Shown: positions 23,301 to 32,980 of the stretch, one piece after another | How positions within the stretch are numbered: the stretch's first letter is position 1 | Layout: each line of letters starts with the position of its first letter | Origin: Hypomyces perniciosus | Taxonomy: Eukaryota; Ascomycota; Sordariomycetes; Hypocreales; Hypocreaceae | Assembly: GCA_008477525.1 (NCBI GenBank) | Contig: SPDT01000005.1 | Location: 2,542,001 to 2,606,000 of the forward strand | Direction of reading: 5' to 3' | Length of the DNA stretch: 64,000 nucleotides | The notes under the pieces: model-generated | The model's input: the letters and a program-made list of their open reading frames with translations, nothing else | Database searches by the model: none | Told to the model about the DNA's origin: nothing | Program-made: the position numbers and the translations under genes

Positions 23301-23827
23301 ACTATGCTCCAGGACCCGCAAGGCCTTACCACCCTCGCTATCCTGCTCCGGAGCCACTTGCTCCTATGCAGCCGCTTGCAACTGATAGAATCTTGCCTAA
23401 CCCGCAGCAAGGACCGAGTTACATGGGTTCGCCACCACCAGGTTATGCGCCTCAGATTCTGTCGCCTACCTTTGGTAACCCGCAGCCCTTGCCTGGTCAA
23501 ATGGCACAAAGTCCCCCTGGAACTCCTCAGATCTTGCCCAGCTCGGTACATCGTCACCGCTCGACACCTTCTGGATCCCCAGATGCTGGATCTAACAAGT
23601 ACCGCAAATTGCAGCCGGCGCCTGTCCCTGCCCATCGGGCATGGTCGAACAAGCCGGAATTGAGGACAATTCCTTATGACCACAAGGAAACAGGTTCATC
23701 AGCTGCGCTGCCAAGCTCAGGGCCGACCCAGATTAGGGGATGGAATGTCAATCAGCCCAGGAAGCGAAGCAAGGCGGACAAGCAGGACAGAGCGGATTCT
23801 GTGAACGACAGGGACGATTCCAAATAG
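20319..23827 (+). CDS. RG-rich, coiled-coil, proline-rich protein of unknown function
   Basis: Three exons: 20319-20804, 20885-20980, 21116-23827; introns of 80 and 135 bp; 1,097 residues. I do not recognise the family. Residues 15-35 are an RG/RGG run; a second basic RGGRGRGRGG patch lies in exon 3. About 65-165 looks helical and coiled-coil-like. A folded-looking block with aromatic and His/Trp-rich motifs (YGCRIYNQRPSM; HLFRFNEWDIGFRDSSND; GMHFDHWCNGYDF; YGIFLPSS) spans roughly 360-540 and is the most likely conserved core. A LGLNLLAELCKVE helix follows; the last ~400 residues are Pro/His/Tyr/Gln-rich and disordered, ending in a basic patch. Composition suggests a nuclear, perhaps chromatin- or RNA-associated protein; that is inference. 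The TAG stop is followed in the same frame by a long open stretch (see next entry), so the true end is uncertain. Confidence 0.8.
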
Positions 23828-24532
23828 GATAAGGAAACGCCTCAGAACACGCGCCGTAAGCCTAACCACAAAACCGTGTGGTCAGTTCGGTTCCTCGAAC
23901 CGGTGACGCAATTGCCGCCGTTGTGCCCTCGAAATGCACCAGCAGCTCGTCCCCAGCTCACAAAGGATGTGATGGACGTTGACGAACCTGAAATTGCAAA
24001 CGAGGACGCAAATGCCACACAAGAAGGGAGCAGTGCCGTGGCTGGGGTGTACCCTGCGGACGATTCGGCTCCTAATGCCACACAAGAAGGGAGCAATGCC
24101 GTGGCTGGTGTTGACGCTATGGATATTGACGAACCTGCAATTGCAAATGAAGGCGCAAATGCCACACAAGAAGAGAGCGGTGCTGTGGCTGGAACAGACT
24201 CTGTGAACGATTCGGCCCCTCAGGACGGCAGACGCCGCCTTCGTCCGAGAAAAGCAAAAGCTCCTGAACCTGAACCTAACACTGCGCCTACACAACCATC
24301 GGCTCGTAGCCGTTCCACCATAACGAGGGCTTCCAGGAAGGCTGCTCCAAGCAAAGCTGCAACAAAGAAAAGAAAAAATCGAGTTCAGGCTGCCCTGGCG
24401 GCTGTTCAAGCTGAGAAAACCGAGGAAGAAATAGTCGTGAGCGATTCAGCCACAGAAGTCGCATCTTCATCGAGAGGAGGGGAGACAGAGGCTGTAACCG
24501 AGAACACGACTGAGATGGAATGTGACGCATAA
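23828..24532 (+). CDS. In-frame ORF after the TAG: extension or separate small gene
   Basis: Directly after the TAG at 23825-23827 the same frame stays open for 234 codons to TAA-type termination at 24530-24532. The first 48 codons contain no ATG; the first usable ATG is at 23972. The product is acidic with three copies of a NATQE..xAVAG unit, two M-D-[VI]-D-E-P motifs, then a basic stretch (GRRRLRPRKAK, later ATKKRKNR) resembling nuclear signals, and an acidic tail. The segment DSVND occurs both just before the TAG and inside the ORF, which suggests common origin. Possibilities: the C-terminus of the preceding protein cut off by a nonsense change or sequencing error; a readthrough extension; an unnoticed splice; or an independent gene from 23972. 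I could not find a good intron that joins the frames. Confidence 0.5.
   Translation, partial: DKETPQNTRRKPNHKTVWSVRFLEPVTQLPPLCPRNAPAARPQLTKDVMDVDEPEIANEDANATQEGSSAVAGVYPADDSAPNATQEGSNAVAGVDAMDIDEPAIANEGANATQEESGAVAGTDSVNDSAPQDGRRRLRPRKAKAPEPEPNTAPTQPSARSRSTITRASRKAAPSKAATKKRKNRVQAALAAVQAEKTEEEIVVSDSATEVASSSRGGETEAVTENTTEMECDA
24011..24200 (+). repeat. Three imperfect in-frame repeat units in the ORF
   Basis: Units beginning AATGCCACACAAGAAG occur at 24011, 24074 and 24158, each followed by a run encoding an AVAG motif. The first and third units are also preceded by a DEP-x-IAN motif. Spacing of 63 and 84 bp keeps frame, as expected if the DNA is or was coding. Confidence 0.85.
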
Positions 24533-25523
24533 GCGATCACAGAGAAATAACGGACGCCCATCGACATGACCGTATATACAACACGACGGGACGCATTTGA
24601 TTACTCGCAGCGCGTCTACTATTCGCCTGCCTATTCTTTACATAATATTCGAGCTGCTGCTATTATACCCTTTCTCGCTTCCTTTTTGGCAGCTATCGAG
24701 ATCGAGTCTGGACATGGAAAAATACACACAAAAGTCTTGGAAGGGGGAGAACACACAAAAAAGGGGAGGGCGGGGGCTTTTTGTGGCATTTCATTGGCGT
24801 TTAGGGGAGAAGGGAAGTGATGATGAATTTTCGTTTTACACGTACTTGCATTGTTGTGTTTTGTAATCTGCACTCTTGTTTTTATTTACTGCTCTTTTGT
24901 TGAGCAAGTTTTCTTTCTTCTTCATGACTTGTTTTCTTTCATGAGATGCTTTGATCTCATCGGTATCAGCAGAACCACTTACTGCTGGAGGGGACATGGG
25001 AAACACCATGCCTCATTATTCTTGCTTACTTACTCGTTCGTGGCCAACGAAGAAGGCGATGGCCAAAGACGGGGACTTTGGGAATGCTATGCCCACGGTT
25101 ACGACCAGGTGGACATGTTTGTGCACCGGTATCTGTGGCTTCTCATTGCGATTGCGAAGACTAGAGGGATGTTTTAGGGCCAGTAATGGTCGTGGTATTG
25201 GGAAGAGGACTTGGCTTCTCGACGGGTTTCTCCTGATAAGACCAGACTCAAGGCCCCTTTGACCACATCAATGTTTTTGTCCATAGCAGAAATGATAGCT
25301 ACCAATACATGCCCTGCACAACGCTAGAAACTATGATCCACAACTGTCTCTCACAGACCCTCATCAGGATCTGCCGTAGGATCTGCCATGCTCGTATGAC
25401 CACAAAATTTGTACATCCACAATTTACACCAACGCAGATTGTATAGGTATATTCGATCGTCCAATCCTTCGATCGTCTATGTACATGCGCTAAGCTAAAT
25501 TAACGTGCGAATTGTGGTATGGC
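24533..25523. other. Convergent intergenic region, no gene seen
   Basis: T-rich in 24840-24950; no ORF with recognisable domain. Base composition still matches the gene arm, with no LTR or RIP-type sequence. It probably holds 3' untranslated regions of both neighbours. Confidence 0.5.
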
Positions 25524-26096
25524 TCAATGCAGAAAGTCGGAAAAATGACTCCCCCCACACTGAATCGACCGCGCATTATTAAACCAATAAGCTGGGAAAT
25601 CCTTCTTCCTCTCATCTATCCACTGTCTGATATCCGCTAGGCCTGGTGGGTAGATGGTTGGAGACCAGAAATTTCCGGTTGTATTCGTGCAGCTTGGTTC
25701 CACGACAAAAGTGCAAACAAGGTCTATCCAAAGTTAGCAGAAAAAGAAAGTTGGGTTGAGGAGGAATCTGTAGGACTGACTTGGAGGCAGCCAGATGGAT
25801 CCGATGGTTTGCCATTGTGGTTGTGCGCAGTCGTTGATATGGATAAAGTTAAAAGTTTTAGGGGTGCCTGTGTAGTTTCTGTTTGATGGTTAGTTGGTGA
25901 TCTGGTCATGGGATATATAGATGGATGGATGGGATTGTTGAACTTACGGCCCGGGCCAGACTTTGATATGGTTTAATGGACCATTGCGCTCTACCAGCTC
26001 CGGGGCGAGGACTTCATCGGGAGTCGCAGGTGTAGAGCTGCTGATTTGGCCAAGGGCTGCGATTGAGAGCAGGGCGGCGTTCTTGATGCTGATCAT
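25524..26096 (-). CDS. Small secreted cysteine-containing protein (candidate effector)
   Basis: Assembled by hand on the minus strand from three exons: 26096-25948, 25878-25781 and 25723-25524. Intron 1 (69 bp) has GTAAGT, an ACTAAC branch and CAAACAG; intron 2 (57 bp) has GTCAGT, TGCTAAC and GGATAG. Frames join exactly to 148 residues. Residues 1-18 (MISIKNAALLSIAALGQI) form a signal peptide, probably cleaved near 20-24. The mature part has four Cys (in NDCAQ, LVCTF, PSCTN and IQCGG contexts), enough for two disulfides, a possible N-glycosylation site NYT and another NTT, and a basic amphipathic stretch DIRQWIDERKK. I do not recognise the family. It lies about 215 bp from the first transposon LTR. 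Small secreted proteins at the edges of AT-rich islands are typical of fungal effectors; that role here is inference. An in-frame ATG at 26208 would destroy the signal peptide, so 26096 is preferred. Confidence 0.7.
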
Positions 26097-26310
26097 CTTA
26101 GTGGAAGAGTTGCAAGTTGGCAAGGTGATGTAGGCAAGATAACGAACAGTCGTCAGGTAGGGGTAAGACTTTATACTATCAGCAAAGGCCAAAAAGTTTA
26201 GCAAATACAATGATCTAGAGGCGGAGGGATAGGCATACGTGTAATATCCCGCGAACTTGAATCGGTCACTATCGCTGGATAGCCAGTAATGGAATAATCA
26301 TCTCGTCTAG
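26097..26310. promoter_or_regulatory. Promoter space of the secreted-protein gene, up to the first LTR
   Basis: Only about 214 bp separate the start codon of the secreted-protein gene from the LTR of Copia-F, so the LTR could influence its promoter. The five bases before the LTR (TCTAG, 26306-26310) are the presumed left target duplication of Copia-F; the matching right copy would lie outside the window. Confidence 0.4.
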
Positions 26311-26576
26311 TGTTGGGTTCAGTAGGCTGGGGCCCTACCGCTTGCCGGCGCTAGGGAGCTCTTATCTGCTATATAAGCAGATACGAGCTGACACACACAT
26401 CGCATAAGCGATATGTCAGACTATGCAGGCGCTTATAAAGCGCCTGCATACAGCTTCTTCTTTATATTGGCTATGTGTATATATAGCGAGGCCACTATGG
26501 CATATTCTCTTTTATAGAATCAAGCTTCGTTTCCTATCTCTCTATACTCTATATAGCTGTACCGCGCTCCGCTACA
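26311..26576 (+). repeat. 5' LTR of Copia-F
   Basis: Begins TGTTGGG and ends GCTACA next to the primer site. It contains three hairpins, the best a 13-bp perfect inverted repeat at 26422-26434/26438-26450. It is much less AT-rich than the internal region. The partner LTR is not in the window, so boundaries rest on the TG/CA ends and primer site. Confidence 0.7.
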
Positions 26577-29500
26577 GTTATAAGCCCAGGTAATAACAAT
26601 TAGAATTACTAGAAACTTCTACTTCAATATTATATCTCTCTTTATACCCTTTACCCTCGCCCTTAAACTGCTAAAGCTATTTTCTATAATAGATAGCGTA
26701 AAGGATATTGCTTTTATAAAGCTAGAATTAATAGTCTAGTGGATTAAGTAGATTACTGTTCTGACTAACTATATAACTACTGCTAAGGTCTAGAATAAGA
26801 TTAATCTTAATCTCCTTAATTAGCTAAATAACTATTTCCCTACTACTAAGCTATTTACTTTAATAGAAGTAAAGGAGTATATAGTATAAGAGTTTAGTCT
26901 TAATGCCTTTATGGCAGATATCTCTGCTTGCTATAATAGTATACTCTAGGAGCACTAGTTTAATATTATTTTAGATAAAGAGAAGAGGAAGGCTAGCGAT
27001 ATAATCCTGAATTAGATCTAGAAGACAGTTAACTTTAGTATTTATACTTTAATTTTAATAGACTTTAAAGCTATAGCCCTAGCCTCTGCTATTACCGGAA
27101 TAGCCTATAATAATAATAAAGACTTTAATATTAAGTTTACTATTCGCTAAATTATTAAAAAGCTTAAAGATTAACTAGCTCTTTATAAAAATATAATATA
27201 TAAGGAAGTATACTTATCCTATTAATATATACTGTATAAAGTAAAGTGCAGGAATATTAAGCTAAAAGTATAATATATTTATTAGGTATATATCTATATA
27301 AGTGCAGTAAAGTATAAGCTTTTAAAGGTTATAGGAATAGCTTTTTAAACGGCTTTCTTTAAAGCTATTAAAGTATACTTTACCTTAAGCTTTACTGCCT
27401 ATTACTTATATTATATAAATAGCTTAATTAAAAGCAGTAAAATAAATAAAATCTTCTCCTTTAATTAACTTAAATAGCTTTTTTTAAATACTTTAAAGAA
27501 TATAGAGAATTATATTTATAGCTTTTATATAATACTTAATAACCACTTTAATAATATATTAAGCAGTAATAATATATATTTAAAGCCTTTTATTAGCAAA
27601 AAGTGCCTTTATAGACCTAAAAGGCATATTTAGCCTTTAAATAACTATAGTAAAGTATATACTGCACTCGCTAAAAGGCCTAATAAAAAAGGAAAATATA
27701 CTTTTATATTTAAATAGGCTATAGAGATTCGCGCGCGCCTGTAAGAAAATAAATAATAGGCTATTTGCAAAAAGTTTAGTAAAAGGGGTATTAACTTTAC
27801 TGCCTTAGTATAGGGAGGAATAGCCTTAATTATTATAGCTGCTTTAATCTCCCTAGGCTTAATCGATAAGGAAGATATAAGCCTTGCAGTATATTTAATA
27901 AGTATATCGATATATATTAACGCATAAAATATACTTTACTGCCTCTCTTAAAGCACCCTCTTTAATATATATAGTACTATTTATTTTATAAATAGCAGGA
28001 ATTACTTTATTCCTAGCTCCTTTATTTTAAATATAGAAAAGGACTATATTAAAGTAGGAAAAGCTAGTTATCTAATAATTAAAAGAGGATATTATTTAAT
28101 AAAAAATACTCTTTATAATCTATATTAAAAAATAACGCGCTTTATTAAGTTTTTAGATATAGCTATAGTTAAGGGATTTTATATTAATATTATATTTTTA
28201 TTAAAGCTGTAAAAAGTAGGGATTTAGTTAATAGAGTGTAATAATATACTTTGCACCAGTATAGCTAATTTGAATACTATTATAAAGAAGGTAAAGTATA
28301 GGTATAATCTTTTATTTCTTTAATATAAGCCCCTATTGCTTTATATTGCCTTTATTTTTAAGTATACTATATTAAATAGCTTAATAGCTTTTTTTATTTT
28401 TCTTAATATAGACTATAGTATTTATATAGCAGTAAAAACTAGGAGAAGACTAATATATAATCCTTTAATACTATAATATAACTTTAAATAGCTTTAATAT
28501 CTGTAATTAAGATATCTAGGCCTAAAAGCATTTAAAGCGCTTATAAAGAATATAAGGAATATATACATTAAAGGAACTATATATATAGATTATAAGGCTT
28601 ATACTTTTATATATATAAAACAGGTTATTTCTTATAAACTATTTAATAAATAAGCGCTAAAACTATTTTTTAAAGTATATTAAAATCTTTAAGACTATCT
28701 TTAAAGCTATAATAAAGATAACTGGCTTCTAGTACTTAAAGAAAAATATACTATATAATTATATATATGCCCTTTACTAAATAAAGAATAGGAAACTGTT
28801 TTTAATACTTTTTTTAACTTTATAAGTATAGTAAAGATACAATATAATATCTCTATATACTTTTTTAAGCAAAATAATAAAAAAGCTATAATTGCAGTTA
28901 AAAGCTTATTATACTTTTAGATCTAGGCTAATATAAAGGGTATTATCCTAGAGCTTGCCCCCTCCTATATATATAAGCTAAACAGTGCTTTAAAATAGGC
29001 AGTTTAGGAAGTTATAAATAAATTAATTAAAATACTAGAAGCTGCAGGTCTCCCAATTAACTTATAGCCTAAAAGCGCAAAAGCTGCAGTGTATATTATT
29101 AATATAAATCCTATATATAGCCTTAATATAATATTACCTATTAATAAATTAAAGTAATAGTTCCGTGACTTTATGCCCTTTCTAATAAAGGAGCTTTCTA
29201 TAGACCTATAGCTAGATTAAAGCAGGCTTTATATATACAGCTACTGCGCCTATATATTAAATAAAGACTATAAGGCTAGCTAGAAAAAAAGAGAATTTAA
29301 GACTAAGCCTAAAAGGCTAATTAAATATTTTATTAGCTATACTATAAATAATATATATTGCATTTAATTACCCCGCCTAGTAAAGGTAATTATTATAAAG
29401 AATATATAGTTTAATAAAACTAGCTTCTTTAATAGTAATAAAGAGATTGCGGATAAGTTATCTATAGTTAAGTTAAATAAACTGTTTAATAAAGTTAAAG

Positions 29501-29586
29501 AAAATAAACTAAAATTCAAACTCTTCCCTATATATATTCCTATAGTAAAGAATACCTTTATAAATAATATAAAAAAAAAGTATACC

Positions 29587-29748
29587 TATTACAGTATATG
29601 GAACAGTAGGTTAAGGTAATATCTTTGTTGTGCCTTGAATAAGGCAAGAAGCTATAAGAATATGGTTCGAAGGTGTAGGACCAAGTTATTATATAAGGAT
29701 GCATATAATACTAATAAGTTATTAGAGGGCAGGCTTAGTGCCGTGACA
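29587..29748 (-). repeat. 3' LTR of Gypsy-A (left)
   Basis: Begins TATTACAG (mutated TGTTACGG) and ends CCGTGACA, inverse complements apart from the mutations. Same length as the right copy; differences are mostly G/A and C/T. Confidence 0.88.
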
Positions 29749-32694
29749 GTACCCCCCCCTTTTTAAACTCTATTTGCCCCTAAATAGCTATTCCAAGACT
29801 ATATATATTCTAATCCTCCTATTATATTAATTCCGTTATAAGCGGCTGCTGCGTTACAGGTCTGGCTAGTCGGTTATCTTCCTTTTCTTAACCCAGGCAG
29901 GCGGGCCAGGCTTATCAGGGTTTTTTATATAGTATTTTAAAAGGGCGGCGTTTTGTCTTTTCAGATCTTTTGCGGGTTGCTAGCTTAGTGTATAGTGTTT
30001 CCAGGCTATATAATAGTATAGGCTATCCTTATTATAGCAGTTAAGGATCTTATTAAATTCCTACTTTTCCACTACTTTATTTATCTTATTATCTCTTTTA
30101 AGGATTTATCCCTATATATTTTTATTCTTTCATTTATTAATAGTATCTTATCCTAGCAGATATATCTATTAGCCTACTTTATTGACTGCTAGTAGTTTAA
30201 AGAGAGAGTTATAGAATATAGGGAAAATATAGATACAGTTAAGGAGTTTAAGTCAGTAAATTTAAGGGTATATATTAAGGATTTTATATAGGCCTACCTA
30301 TTTATTGTCTCCTTTCTTTATTAAGCGGTTTATTTTAAGGTATTTAGTCTTTAACTATACCTTTTTGCTAACTGCAAATTAATATAAGTCCTCTTTTAAT
30401 ATATTAGCTGCAGCCTTATATTAAGCGATTAATTATACTATAAAGGCTTTTAGTTAATCTAGGATTTATTAAAAACGCTTAACTATAGTATTTACTTTAT
30501 AAAAACTTTTCTTTTAAGCGATAAATAAATTTAGTAGGCAGGGGTTTAAAGGCTTAACTTTTAAGTGTAAGTAAAAACTATAATTTATAAAAAATAGCAA
30601 GGTTCCTATTATCTCGGATATTTAATTATTCTAGGCAAACTCTGCAAATAGTAACCAATCTATTTAATTATTTTAGTAAAAACTTATAAACTGTTTAAAA
30701 TACTGCTTTACCCTTATATTTAACTATTTAGTCTAGCTATTAGTTTTTAGATAATAGGTTAAGGAATGTTTAAAGTGAATTCCAAGTTATTAAAATAACT
30801 GCTTCTAGAACTTAAATATAAACTAGGTACCCTAGTTTAATATAATTATTTTTAAGGCTTTATATAAAGTATAGATACGCGAGATAAAGGCATTAGCAAG
30901 TTCTTTAATATTAAGTATATAGGTAGCAATAAAGTAATATATCTTTATTAAGCAGTATACGACTATAAAGATATTTTTATAGATTAAGCTTTACTGGTTA
31001 TAGTTAAGTAATAGTATAATATAGTTTATTAAGATATTACTTTAGGCCTAGAATAGTATTAGTAATAGTTTTAGGAATTTTAAAGGAGTAAACCTACTTA
31101 ACTTTATTTAAAAGTATAGGTTATAACCTTTAATAAAAGTATTAATATTAGTTAATATTCGCGGCTATTAATATATATAGTTAAAGAGGTTTAGTGTTTT
31201 TATTTATCTTAGGTATCCCTTTAGCCTGGAAGAGTATATTTAGTATATAACTTATATTTTTACTTTATTTATTAGTAGAAGGAAAAGTTATTTTTAGTAA
31301 TATATTTAATTACTGTAAATTTAAAAGTCTTATATTATTACTTTTAAGTTACTTTAAATACTTTTAGGCTATTATTAAATAACTAGGTTTTAGAGCGCCT
31401 ATATTATAATATTTACTATATTTAATGTTTTATAGGCTTTATCGATTATTCTATTAATTAATATCTTTAAGTCTGGGATTAAAGTATTAGTTATTACAGT
31501 AAATAGGTTTTTATTATTTATATTTCCTGTAATATTAGTATAGGTATAGGGGTTAAAGTGGCTTTTTAAGAGTAATATTTTCTTTTTTTCTTTTAATTGG
31601 CTATTGTTTTAGTTTAACTTTATTAAAATATCTTAAAATCTCCTGTTTAATGCATTAAGCTTTACTGCTTTTAACCTAGGCCAATAAATAATCCAGAAAT
31701 TATACTAGAATAAGAATTTAAACTAGTAGATTTATTTTTAATTTAATACTTTAATGGTCGTAAAATATTCTAGGTTTTTATAGTCTATAATAATCTTAAA
31801 TTTATTTTCTATGCCTTAAAGCTTAAAGCGCTATTCTTTTAATAATTTAATAATAGCTAGTAGTTCTTTATTATAAATTTTATAATTGCATTTAATAGGT
31901 AAATACTTTAATAAAAAGTATACTACTAGTTGCAAAATATTATCTTTATTATATTAAGAGAGAATACTATTAAATGCTTAGTTTAAAGTATTTATTTTTA
32001 AGACTATCTTTTTTTTATAGTTAAAGAAGGCGAGGATTAAGGCAGTTATAAATTAGGTTTTAAGATAGTTAAATGCAGTAGTATAGAGTTTTATTTAATT
32101 TTATAGTATATTTTTTTTAAAAGGCTATTTACGGGTTTATAGATATTAGAGAAGTCTTTAATAAACTGCTAATAAAAATTCATAAAGCCTAAAAAGCGTT
32201 AGAGTTTACAGAGGTTTAAAGGTCTCTTTTAACTTATAATCGCAGCTACTTTTTTAAAGTTTATTTTAATGCTATTACTTATAATAATTAAGTTAAGATA
32301 CTTTGTTTTTATTATCTTGAATTTGCATTTTTTAATATTAACTTAGAGACCTATATCGATTAATTTATCTATAACTTTTTATATATATTATTAGTATTCC
32401 TTTTATATAATTAAATAAATTAAAATATTATTAAAGTAGGCTATATAAATTTTATTAAATAAATTATATAAAGTATAGTTAATATAGTATTAGAAAAAGG
32501 CTAGGGTATTATAAAGACTAAAGGGTATAATAAGGGTTTTAAATAGCTTAAACTAGGTTATAAAAGCTATTTTCTATTTATATCCCTCTGCAATTCTAAA
32601 TTTATTAAAGGCGGCTATTATATCTAGCTTAATATAAAATCTAGTATTATATAAAGCATTTAATATCTCCTGGATTAACGGTAATAGGTAGTAA

Positions 32695-32920
32695 TATTAT
32701 AGGCTAAGCCATATCTCCCAGAATCACAACTACGCCAAATCCGGAAATACAACCAATACTAGACCACTTACTTAATTAGGAAACCACCTTAGCTATAACC
32801 CTATACACACAACTATATAATATATATATAGCTAGTATAGAGCTTCCTTCCTTTAGCTATAGATAAACAATACAGAGGTGCCTTAACTGCATACTTTCTA
32901 GTTAAGCTATACCTATTATA
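32695..32920 (+). repeat. 5' LTR of Gypsy-B1
   Basis: Begins TATTATAGG and ends CCTATTATA where the undamaged copy at 61122 has TGTCACAGG and CCCGTTACA. Confidence 0.93.
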
Positions 32921-32980
32921 TATCTATAGCTTAGCTATTACTTAGCCAGTAAGTAATAGAACTCTTACTGCAGAAGGAAA

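Noticed and set aside
23801..23885. Possible intron (GTGAAC donor, CCTAAC branch, GGTCAG acceptor) removing the TAG of the RG-rich protein
   Set aside because: Signals and size are plausible, but the joined frame hits a TGA within seven codons and does not enter the downstream ORF.
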